Source: Sphingomonas bacterium (GTDB taxonomy: Bacteria > Pseudomonadota > Alphaproteobacteria > Sphingomonadales > Sphingomonadaceae). From it: a DNA stretch of 8,308 nucleotides. The stretch is from contig NZ_CAHJWX010000055.1 in assembly GCF_903643065.1 (NCBI RefSeq), positions 1-8,308 on the forward strand, written 5' to 3'. The notes under the pieces are model-generated. The model was not told the DNA's origin. It worked only from the letters and a program-made list of their open reading frames with translations, and did not search any database. Of this stretch, positions 1 to 7,217 are shown one piece after another (the first letter of the stretch is position 1; every line of letters starts with the position of its first letter). The position numbers and the translations under genes are program-made.

Positions 1-1
1 C

Positions 2-1246
2 GGCGTCGCCGGCGTCGCGGCGCAGGCGCATCGCACCGCGATCGAGCGCGACGCCGCGCTGGCCGAGGCGCGCCGGTCCGATTCGATCGTGCAGACCATG
101 ACGCTGATGCTGGGGCAGAGCGGCAGCGGCGGCGACCTGACGCTGAAGCAGACGCTGGACGCCTCGGCCGCCCGGCTGCTCCTCACGCTGGACGGCAGCG
201 CGCGATCGGGGCGACTGATCGGCGCGCTGAGCGACCTTTATGTCAACGTGCAGGACGGCAAGGGCAGCTATGACCTGCTCAAGGCGGCGCTGGTGCGCGG
301 TATCGGGCGTGACGATCCGGCGACCACTGCCAAGCTCAAGGCGACGCTGGCGGACGGGGCGATGGCGATCGGCGCGCCCGACGACGCGGTCGCGCTGCTC
401 GATCAGGCGGAGCGCGTGCTCGCGCGCGACCCGGAGCGCAACGCCATCGAGCTGCAGCAGATCATCGGCTCTCGGGCAGGCATCGCCCGGCGCAAGCACG
501 ACTATGATCGCGCCATCGGCCTGTTGCTGACCAACCTGCCCGGCGCCGAGCGGGCGTTCGTCGGCGATGCCAGCGCGATGCTGACCCGCTACAACAATCT
601 GCTGATCTATCTGACCGAGGCGAACCGGCTGCGCGAAGTCGGTCCGATCCTCGCGCGCGCCCAGCGGATCATGGAACTGCCGGGCGAGCGGGACTCGATC
701 CAGGCGCTCGGTCTCACCGTGATCGGCGGCGCCTGGCAGCTGCGCGGCGGCGATCCGGCGGGGGCGGAGCGGACGTTCGCGGCCGCCGCGGAGCGCTGGC
801 GGACGCTGTACGGCGACACGGCCGGCCTCGCCAACAGCCTGTCGTGGCGCGGACGCGCCCAGCTGGCGCAGGGCAAGTTCGCCGCCGCCCGCGACTCGCT
901 GGCTGAGGCGAAGCCGCTCGCGGTCCGCTATCTGGGGCCGCGCGCGTTGCCGACGCTCACCATCGAGATGGCGTCGGCGCAGACCCAGGCCGAGATGGGC
1001 GATGTCGCCGGTGCGCGGACGACGATCGCGGATGTGCATGCCGCCGCCACCGCATTGCCGCAGCCCAACGTGATCGTGCCGCAGGCCGCGCTGGTGGACG
1101 CGGTGATCGCGCTCAAGGCGGGGCAACCCGCCGCCGCCGCAGCCGCCGCCGCTCGCGCGCGCGCGGAGTTCACGGCGATGGGACCGGCGGGGGCATGGGG
1201 GCTGACGCAGCTGAGCGCGGTCGAGCGGCGGATCGGGACCAGATGA
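2..1246 (+). CDS. TPR-like C-terminal part of a probable transmembrane Ser/Thr protein kinase (5' partial)
   Basis: The frame is open to the left edge, so this is the 3' part of a longer gene; 414 residues are visible before the TGA. A GTG at 89 could be called as a start, but the in-frame sequence before it (GVAGVAAQAHRTAIERDAAL) looks like the end of a membrane segment running into a charged helix. That is the usual junction in sphingomonad and xanthomonad Ser/Thr kinases that carry a periplasmic TPR domain. The rest is almost entirely helical, with Ala/Leu/Arg-rich units of about 34-42 residues resembling degenerate TPRs (for example ALSDLY near visible residue 78, and several DDAVALL- and GNRLREV-like helix pairs). 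No kinase motifs are inside the window, so the kinase assignment is inferred from the juxtamembrane pattern. An alternative is another membrane-anchored TPR protein. An alanine run (codons around 1129-1151, GCC repeats) lies near the C-terminus. The gene is convergent with the tRNA-Trp gene. Confidence 0.7.
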   Translation, partial: GVAGVAAQAHRTAIERDAALAEARRSDSIVQTMTLMLGQSGSGGDLTLKQTLDASAARLLLTLDGSARSGRLIGALSDLYVNVQDGKGSYDLLKAALVRGIGRDDPATTAKLKATLADGAMAIGAPDDAVALLDQAERVLARDPERNAIELQQIIGSRAGIARRKHDYDRAIGLLLTNLPGAERAFVGDASAMLTRYNNLLIYLTEANRLREVGPILARAQRIMELPGERDSIQALGLTVIGGAWQLRGGDPAGAERTFAAAAERWRTLYGDTAGLANSLSWRGRAQLAQGKFAAARDSLAEAKPLAVRYLGPRALPTLTIEMASAQTQAEMGDVAGARTTIADVHAAATALPQPNVIVPQAALVDAVIALKAGQPAAAAAAAARARAEFTAMGPAGAWGLTQLSAVERRIGTR

Positions 1247-1631
1247 ACGGCGGGATTGTCACGCGAGCAGAGCATGATCCGCAAGGTTTGGACGCGCTCT
1301 CCCGGCGTATGCAAGCGAAGGGCGAAGCCGATGAGTCAACCGGTCAGGACGACGCTGTTTGACGGGTCTCGGCTGTTTTCAGTTCACCGGTCACGACGCC
1401 AGCGCTCTAGACGATCAACAAGGCCTCGCTGGCCAGCACGGTCCTACTCGTGAGACCGCATCCGCTGCGTCGATCCGCCGGTCGGTCGCATACTCTGGTC
1501 GCCAGCCACGCCGGCTTCGTGGCCACTAAGGCTGGACCGTCATGGAGACTATTATGTGATGTTGAGGTTCAACTTCGCCGTGCCCGGTAGGCCTCGCGCG
1601 GACTTGCGTTGCGGGCAGGGAGACAGCGGCG
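1247..1631. other. Intergenic stretch without a convincing gene
   Basis: Between the TPR gene and tRNA-Trp no open frame on either strand has credible composition or a ribosome-binding site. The 65-codon plus-strand frame at 1256 and the 80-codon frame at 1556 are Arg/Ser-rich, and the second runs through the tRNA. A six-pair inverted repeat (GCCACG at 1505-1510, CGTGGC at 1518-1523, 7-nt spacer) is present but has no T-run on either side, so it is not a clear terminator for either converging transcript. No secE frame is found on the minus strand downstream of the tRNA. Confidence 0.5.
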
Positions 1632-1705
1632 CAGGGGAGCTCGGACTCGAACCGAGGGCCTTCGGTTTTGGAGACCGACGCTCTAACCAGCTGAGCTACA
1701 CCCCT
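1632..1705 (-). tRNA. tRNA-Trp (anticodon CCA)
   Basis: The minus strand folds as a complete cloverleaf. The acceptor 5' strand is AGGGGTG, the D stem GCTC/GAGC has a nine-base loop containing GG, the anticodon stem TCGGT/ACCGA encloses loop CTCCAAA (anticodon CCA at positions 34-36), and the T stem CTCGG/CCGAG encloses TTCGAGT. The acceptor 3' strand is CTCCCCT with discriminator G. The anticodon reads UGG, hence tryptophan. The 3' CCA is not encoded (CGC follows the discriminator), so the CCA-adding enzyme must supply it. One oddity is a T-T opposition at acceptor pair 6-67, where an ordinary Watson-Crick pair is expected; the other six pairs are standard. In many proteobacteria this tRNA precedes secE-nusG, but not here. 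It is transcribed away from rpsL. Confidence 0.95.
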
Positions 1706-1717
1706 TCGCGCCCACGC

Positions 1718-1746
1718 TTCATACGAAGCCCGGCGCGGACGGGCAA
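1718..1746 (-). promoter_or_regulatory. Promoter of tRNA-Trp
   Basis: Reading the minus strand, TTGCCC (-35, plus coordinates 1741-1746) and TATGAA (-10, 1718-1723) are separated by exactly 17 bp, each matching the sigma-70 consensus at four of six positions. The first tRNA base (1705) lies 12 bp past the -10 box, which fits a short 5' leader removed by RNase P. The -10 lies inside a small inverted repeat (GCTTC at 1716-1720, GAAGC at 1725-1729) of unknown meaning. Confidence 0.6.
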
Positions 1747-1794
1747 GAGGGCGTCCACAATCCGATCGCGCAAGCCGCGCCGATGCAAGCGCGG

Positions 1795-1823
1795 TTGACC
1801 GAAGGACGCCCCGCGCGTAATGA
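1795..1823 (+). promoter_or_regulatory. Possible str operon promoter
   Basis: TTGACC at 1795-1800 matches five of six -35 positions. The downstream box is weaker: TAATGA at 1818-1823 (17-bp spacer) or CGTAAT at 1816-1821 (15-bp spacer). It is the best plus-strand candidate between the divergent tRNA promoter and rpsL and would start transcription just before or within the first leader hairpin. The -10 is poor, so a start further upstream is possible. Confidence 0.35.
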
Positions 1824-1824
1824 C

Positions 1825-1857
1825 GCTTGTGCTCGTCGGGCTACCCGACGGGCAAGC
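1825..1857 (+). promoter_or_regulatory. Stable hairpin in the rpsL leader
   Basis: A perfect seven-pair stem, CGTCGGG (1834-1840) with CCCGACG (1844-1850) around a three-base CTA loop, extends outward through a T-G wobble and GC/GC pairs. After a two-base bulge it continues through GCTT (1825-1828) and AAGC (1854-1857). It sits at the likely 5' end of the str transcript. The left arm's eight bases CGTCGGGC recur at 1875-1882, so the right arm could pair with either copy. A 13-codon open frame (ATG 1820-1822 to TGA 1859-1861) spans the hairpin, but its only Shine-Dalgarno-like sequence (GAAGGA at 1801-1806) is 13 bases from the ATG, so its translation is doubtful. Confidence 0.5.
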
Positions 1858-1882
1858 TTGAACATTGCTGGATGCGTCGGGC

Positions 1883-1902
1883 GGGCCTTCGCGGGCCCTT
1901 TT
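1883..1902 (+). terminator. Terminator-like hairpin inside the rpsL leader
   Basis: GGGCC (1883-1887) pairs with GGCCC (1894-1898) around a six-base TTCGCG loop and is followed at once by four T residues (1899-1902), the form of a short intrinsic terminator on the plus strand. No plus-strand gene ends just upstream, since the neighbour is the divergent tRNA, so termination of another gene is not an obvious role. It lies about 55 bp before the rpsL start, so attenuation of the str operon is plausible. GGCGGG (1880-1885) can alternatively pair with CCCGCC (1909-1914), which would disrupt the stem. The five-pair stem is short, so partial read-through is expected. Confidence 0.45.
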
Positions 1903-1955
1903 CGCATTCCCGCCATCGCCCCAGCAAAGTAACCCTCAGGAAGGTGAAGGCTTCA

Positions 1956-2327
1956 ATGCCGACGATCAATCAGCTGGTTCGCCACGGTCGCGAACCACAG
2001 AAGGCCAAGAGCAAGGTTCCGGCCATGGAGCAGAACCCGCAGAAGCGCGGCGTCTGCACCCGCGTCTACACCACCACGCCCAAGAAGCCGAACTCGGCGC
2101 TGCGCAAGGTGGCCAAGGTACGGCTGACCAACCAGCGCGAGGTCATCTCCTATATCCCGGGCGAGGGGCACAACCTCCAGGAGCATTCGGTGGTGCTGAT
2201 CCGGGGCGGCCGCGTGCGCGACCTGCCGGGCGTGCGCTACCATGTGCTGCGCGGCGTGCTCGACACGCAGGGCGTCAAGAACCGCAAGCAGTCGCGGTCC
2301 AAGTACGGGGCCAAGCGCCCCAAGTAA
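1956..2327 (+). CDS. rpsL: 30S ribosomal protein S12
   Basis: This 123-residue protein has the normal length for S12 and is collinear with the family throughout. It carries the invariant decoding-centre segments [18 protein letters not shown] (residues 34-51), [18 protein letters not shown] (70-87) and the terminal [11 protein letters not shown]12 lines the A-site decoding centre of the small subunit and controls accuracy; it is the classical streptomycin-resistance locus. Lys43 is the sensitive-type residue, but position 88 is arginine (codon CGC at 2217-2219) where most bacteria have lysine. The ATG at 1956 gives the standard MPTINQLVR start and follows AGGAAGGTGAAGG. Longer in-frame starts at 1827 run through the leader and are not credible. 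It is the first gene of the str operon, followed after 50 bp by rpsG. Confidence 0.99.
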   Translation: MPTINQLVRHGREPQKAKSKVPAMEQNPQKRGVCTRVYTTTPKKPNSALRKVAKVRLTNQREVISYIPGEGHNLQEHSVVLIRGGRVRDLPGVRYHVLRGVLDTQGVKNRKQSRSKYGAKRPK

Positions 2328-2377
2328 GCGCCGGCTCCCTGCCGGATCACGCTGAAATCTCTTGAAGGAATCGATTA

Positions 2378-2848
2378 ATGGCTCGTCGTCGTCGTCCCGA
2401 TAAGCGCGAAATCCTGCCCGATCCCCGGTTCGGGGACGAGGTGCTCTCCAAGTTCATGAACTCCGTCATGTATGACGGCAAGAAGTCGGTCGCCGAGCTG
2501 ATCGTGTATGGCGCGATGGAGACCGTCGAGACGCGCGCCAAGCGCGATCCGCTGGGCGTGTTCCACGACGCGCTCAACAACATCAAGCCGGGCATCGAGG
2601 TACGCAGCCGCCGCGTCGGTGGCGCGACCTATCAGGTCCCGGTCGAGGTGCGGCCCGAGCGCGCACAGGCGCTGGCGATCCGCTGGCTGATCACGGCGGC
2701 GCGCTCGCGCTCGGAGAATACGATGTCATCGCGCCTGTCGGGCGAACTGCTCGACGCGTCCAACAATCGCGGCAACGCGGTGAAGAAGCGCGAGGACACG
2801 CACCGCATGGCCGAGGCCAACCGCGCCTTCTCGCATTATCGCTGGTAG
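2378..2848 (+). CDS. rpsG: 30S ribosomal protein S7
   Basis: The 156-residue product matches S7 over its full length: basic N-terminus [16 protein letters not shown], the [15 protein letters not shown] helix, the [19 protein letters not shown] beta-hairpin, and the C-terminal helices ending [16 protein letters not shown]7 binds the 3' major domain of 16S rRNA, nucleates assembly of the 30S head and contacts the E-site tRNA. GAAGGA lies eight bases before the ATG. The 50-bp spacer after rpsL holds a small hairpin (CCGGC 2331-2335, GCCGG 2341-2345). In E. coli, S7 represses its own synthesis by binding the rpsL-rpsG intercistronic RNA; whether this hairpin does the same cannot be judged. The gene ends in TAG, 27 bp before the next start. 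Confidence 0.99.
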   Translation: MARRRRPDKREILPDPRFGDEVLSKFMNSVMYDGKKSVAELIVYGAMETVETRAKRDPLGVFHDALNNIKPGIEVRSRRVGGATYQVPVEVRPERAQALAIRWLITAARSRSENTMSSRLSGELLDASNNRGNAVKKREDTHRMAEANRAFSHYRW

Positions 2849-2875
2849 CCTCTATATACGGGCAGGAGGAAAGCG

Positions 2876-3112
2876 ATGGTAACGCACGTGCCGCCCGGAG
2901 ACCTTGATCTTCAGGAGCAGATTGCGCGCATTCGCCGGACTCAGGAAGAGGTGGACAAGTTTTCCGCCGAGACCCGCAGGATCGTGGCGGAGATGACCAA
3001 GACGCAGGAGGAGACTCGCTTCCTGCCCATCGCAACCATCTTCCAAGGCGTGATCGCCGGCGCCGCGCTGATGGGCGCCGGCGCGGCGATCGCCAAGTTG
3101 TTCTTTCCCTGA
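2876..3112 (+). CDS. Small coiled-coil membrane protein within the str operon, function unknown
   Basis: I do not recognise a named family. The 78-residue product has two parts. Residues 10-48 form a highly charged amphipathic helix rich in Glu, Arg, Lys and Gln with a coiled-coil look (LQEQIARIRRTQEEVDKFSA). Residues 50-77 form one hydrophobic segment with small residues (GVIAGAALMGAGAAIAKLFF) ending at the C-terminus. There is no signal peptide, so a C-tail-anchored inner-membrane protein with a cytoplasmic helical domain is the simplest reading. AGGAGGAAAG just before the ATG is a strong ribosome-binding site, better than those of its neighbours. It sits 27 bp after rpsG and 52 bp before fusA in the same direction, so co-transcription is likely. 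TATATA at 2853-2858 in the spacer could be a -10 box but has no good -35. Small proteins of this build occur in proteobacteria and phages, but homology was not tested. Confidence 0.85.
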   Translation: MVTHVPPGDLDLQEQIARIRRTQEEVDKFSAETRRIVAEMTKTQEETRFLPIATIFQGVIAGAALMGAGAAIAKLFFP

Positions 3113-3164
3113 GCGTCGGCCTTCGCCCCGCTTGCCCGACCTTCTGATCTAAGGACCACGCATC

Positions 3165-5261
<2,097 letters not shown>

Positions 5262-5295
5262 AGGCGCACGGGGCCAATCTTGGCCACGCGATCAG

Positions 5296-5331
5296 AAGGG
5301 CTCGCTTCCTCAACGGGAGCGGGCCCTTTTT
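5296..5331 (+). terminator. Intrinsic terminator after fusA
   Basis: GGGCTCGCTTCC (5298-5309) pairs with GGGAGCGGGCCC (5315-5326) around a five-base loop with only two T-G wobbles. Flanking A-T pairs run into a five-base T tract at 5327-5331. This is a textbook Rho-independent terminator 35 bp past the fusA stop and closes the str transcript before tuf. A separate 14-bp palindrome, GGCCAA-TC-TTGGCC (5272-5285), lies between the fusA stop and the terminator; its role is unknown. Confidence 0.9.
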
Positions 5332-5374
5332 GCATGGCGCAGGCCGCATGCAGCAGGATTTGGCGCAAGGCCGG

Positions 5375-5403
5375 ATGACGGAGCGGCACGCGTGCGTTAT
5401 GTT
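5375..5403 (+). promoter_or_regulatory. Promoter of the Uma2 gene (leaderless start)
   Basis: ATGACG (5375-5380, four of six -35 positions) and TATGTT (5398-5403, four of six -10 positions) are spaced by 17 bp. The ATG at 5410 is seven bases after the -10 box, where transcription would be expected to begin. This supports a leaderless mRNA starting at or next to the ATG and argues against the GTG at 5392, which lies inside the promoter. Confidence 0.5.
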
Positions 5404-5409
5404 CGGACC

Positions 5410-5985
5410 ATGAACGCCCCCGCCCGCATCCTGACCATGCCCGAGCGGCTGCGGCTGCGTGTCGAGGACTTCGTGCTGCTCGCCGACAGCGGGGCGTTCG
5501 ACGCCTACGCCAAATCCGAGCTGATCGACGGAGAGGTCTATGTCATGAACGCGCAATGGAGCCGGCATGCGCGAGTCAAATCGCGCCTTGCTCGTGAACT
5601 GGGCAACGTGCTGGAGGCGATCGGCGGCGAGCTGGAAGCCCTGATCGAGGTGTCCGTTCGCGCGTCGGATCATGACATGCCGGAGCCGGACATCGCGCTG
5701 ACTTCGTGGCGTGGCGACCGGGACGTGCCGGTCGCCACGGTGGCGCTGGTGGTGGAGGTGGCGGACACGACGCTCGAGGGCGATCTGGGACGCAAGCTGC
5801 GCTTGTACGCGGCGGCGGGCGTGCCGGAATATTGGGTGGTGGACGTGAACGATGGTCGCATCCTGGTGCATCACCAGCCCGGCGCGGAGAGCTATGGTTC
5901 GCGGCGGGCGGTGGCGTTCGGCGAGCGGCTCGTCGCCGTTACGGTCGCGGGGCTGGCGATCGACACGGGCGTCCTCGCCCTGTGA
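5410..5985 (+). CDS. Uma2-family (DUF820) endonuclease-like protein
   Basis: The 191-residue product has the order and length of the Uma2/DUF820 family, which has a PD-(D/E)XK nuclease fold. An N-terminal segment (RLRLRVEDFVLLADSGAF) resembles the family start. It is followed by ELIDGEVYVM (37-46), the catalytic-type PEPDIAL (91-97), VALVVEVAD (111-119, Glu116) and GRKLRLYAAAGVPEYWVVD (127-145, Lys129). Asp94, Glu116 and Lys129 are the likely catalytic set. Members are common in cyanobacteria and many GC-rich bacteria, usually without a known target; nuclease activity is inferred from the fold. An alternative GTG at 5392 has GGAG eight bases upstream and would add six residues. I prefer the ATG because a promoter overlaps the GTG and places the RNA start at the ATG. 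The gene stands alone between the fusA terminator and a PEP-CTERM-like gene. Confidence 0.85.
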   Translation: MNAPARILTMPERLRLRVEDFVLLADSGAFDAYAKSELIDGEVYVMNAQWSRHARVKSRLARELGNVLEAIGGELEALIEVSVRASDHDMPEPDIALTSWRGDRDVPVATVALVVEVADTTLEGDLGRKLRLYAAAGVPEYWVVDVNDGRILVHHQPGAESYGSRRAVAFGERLVAVTVAGLAIDTGVLAL

Positions 5986-6048
5986 GAGCGGGCGTGGTCG
6001 CGCCTGACTTGGCCCCGAACTAGACCGGCCTGTTTCGACCTTACAAAG

Positions 6049-6072
6049 TTGTTGTCCTGAATCAGGAAACAA
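6049..6072. promoter_or_regulatory. Near-perfect palindrome upstream of the PEP-CTERM-like gene
   Basis: TTGTT-G-TCCTGA (6049-6060) and TCAGGA-AACAA (6062-6072) form an inverted repeat around a single A, with one extra G in the left arm. The TCCTGA core recurs in direct orientation at 6085-6090 and, with one change (TCCTGG), at 6104-6109. The stretch is AT-rich compared with its surroundings and lies about 100 bp before the gene at 6171, where an operator and promoter would be expected. No clear -35/-10 pair could be fixed. Confidence 0.4.
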
Positions 6073-6140
6073 AATCCAGATCAATCCTGACCAGCATTTA
6101 CCATCCTGGATCCCGTCGTTATCGCTGGGCTGGTGCCTCG

Positions 6141-6159
6141 CATTCAGCGTGGCTGAATG
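6141..6159 (+). promoter_or_regulatory. Hairpin next to the ribosome-binding site of the PEP-CTERM-like gene
   Basis: CATTCAGC (6141-6148) and GCTGAATG (6152-6159) are a perfect eight-base inverted repeat with a three-base GTG loop. The G-rich Shine-Dalgarno sequence (GGGGGA) begins at the base of the stem and the ATG is at 6171. In RNA it would be a stable hairpin abutting the ribosome-binding site, so a translational or stability effect is possible. Confidence 0.45.
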
Positions 6160-6170
6160 GGGGATCACCA

Positions 6171-6686
6171 ATGCTGTCGAAAGTTAAACTGCTCGTCTTG
6201 GCCGGCGCGATGCTCTCGCCCGCTGCCGCCAATGCCACCAAGGTGTTCAACTTGAACGTGACATCGGCCTCAGGCACGGTGACCGGCTCCTTCACGACCA
6301 ACGATGCCCGGACGGCGGTGGAATCTTATAATATTGTCGCTTCAGCCTTCGGCAGCTTCACCGGCTATACTTATACGCCAGCCACTTCGACTATCAGCGC
6401 TTCAACGCTCCCTTCGCAGTACTTCCGCATCGACTCGCCAGGTTTGGTAAACGAGCTCCAGCTATATTTCAGCTCCGGTCTTTCCGACACTGGCGGGACG
6501 ATCTTGACCAGTAGTTCCTATGAGCATGAGCCAAGCGGCGGTAATCGCTCGCTGTCGGGCTCGGTCGTCGCGGCCTCCGTGGTGCCGGAAGCGTCCACCT
6601 GGGCCATGGCGATGGTGGGCTTGGGCGTGGTTGGTGGCGCACTGCGCCGTCGAGGGAAGGTGAGCATGCGCGTCGGCTTCGCCTGA
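6171..6686 (+). CDS. Small exported PEP-CTERM-like (PEPxxWA) protein
   Basis: The 171-residue product has a Sec signal peptide (MLSKVKLLVLAGAMLSPAAANA, likely cut after Ala22). A Ser/Thr/Gly-rich, beta-prone body of about 115 residues follows. The C-terminal sorting tail has VPEASTWAM (138-146), a short hydrophobic helix (145-158) and RRR (159-161), then a ten-residue end. This is the sphingomonad PEPxxWA form of the PEP-CTERM signal, which exosortase/archaeosortase-type enzymes process at the inner membrane on export. The PEP core reads PEA, so it is degenerate, although the Trp-Ala, hydrophobic and Arg features are kept. The body has no recognised domain; related proteins are secreted or surface components linked to exopolysaccharide or biofilm matrix. 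No exosortase lies in the window. Composition is unlike the neighbours: 6301-6420 has 65 G+C in 120 bases by hand count, suggesting relaxed selection or transfer. Confidence 0.85.
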   Translation: MLSKVKLLVLAGAMLSPAAANATKVFNLNVTSASGTVTGSFTTNDARTAVESYNIVASAFGSFTGYTYTPATSTISASTLPSQYFRIDSPGLVNELQLYFSSGLSDTGGTILTSSSYEHEPSGGNRSLSGSVVAASVVPEASTWAMAMVGLGVVGGALRRRGKVSMRVGFA

Positions 6687-6703
6687 CCTTAGTTTTGTCA
6701 TTA

Positions 6704-6747
6704 GAAGAAGCCGTTGATCCTTGAATGAAGGATCGGCGGCTCTCTTC
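6704..6747 (+). terminator. Strong hairpin after the PEP-CTERM-like gene, probable terminator
   Basis: AGCCGTTGATCCTT (6709-6722) pairs along its full length with AAGGATCGGCGGCT (6728-6741), including two T-G wobbles, around the loop GAATG. After a small internal loop, GAAG (6704-6707) pairs with CTTC (6744-6747). It begins 17 bases after the stop codon. The T tract is imperfect: CAATTGCTTTTC follows rather than an immediate run. It may therefore be a moderate terminator or a 3'-end stabilising stem. Confidence 0.6.
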
Positions 6748-6748
6748 C

Positions 6749-7217
6749 AATTGCTTTTCTGGGCATGCATCGTGAGATAAATTCGATCAGAGCCTCTCGC
6801 GACTCCATCGATACACGATATCATTCGTCACCGCGCGGATCGCGGGCAGTATTGGGACCACCGGTTCCGGCTATTGAATCAAGGCGTCGCACATCAGCTC
6901 AAGCAGGGCGGCGAGCGGCGTGGAAGCGTCGGCGAGGAGGTGCCGACCAAGCGCTCCCACCTATCCTCCCACGATCGATCGTCCACATCGCGGACCCCGG
7001 CGGCGCGCCTCCGCTTCCCGCGATCGTTCGGGCGGCGGCGAACGTCTAAGTACCTTGCGCGGCTCGCGCCGGGGCGGTAAGGGCGCAGCGTCTCGAAGAG
7101 CTGGGCGGTTCGCCGTCGGGCGCCTTCGTGCGTTGGAGGCTTGCTTCCACCATCACCGAATCACGATCCATGCGGCCCGCCACCGATCGAGGGCGGCGCG
7201 CTGTTTGAGGAAAGAAC
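6749..7217. other. Long non-coding stretch upstream of tuf
   Basis: About 470 bp with no credible gene. The 94-codon frame at 6765-7049 and its overlapping alternatives are Arg/Ser/Pro-rich, lack ribosome-binding sites, and one overlaps tuf in another frame. A six-pair inverted repeat (CGTTCG 7025-7030, CGAACG 7039-7044) is visible. No tRNA cloverleaf or convincing sigma-70 promoter was found, although the fusA terminator and the hairpin at 6704-6747 imply that tuf needs its own promoter here. TTGCTT (6751-6756) with GATAAA (6776-6781) is a weak candidate at 19 bp spacing. Confidence 0.5.

Noticed and set aside
1126..1166. GCC-repeat and CGCGCG run near the end of the TPR gene
   Set aside because: It lies in frame and encodes an alanine/arginine-rich helix, which is ordinary for GC-rich genomes.
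1556..1798. 80-codon plus-strand frame
   Set aside because: It runs antisense through the tRNA-Trp gene and its promoter and has no ribosome-binding site.
6941..6971. Short match (CTCCCACCTATCCT) to the antisense of a conserved 23S rRNA segment as I remember it
   Set aside because: Only about 14 bases agree and the flanks do not continue the rRNA sequence, so chance is the better explanation. A BLASTN search against rRNA would settle it.
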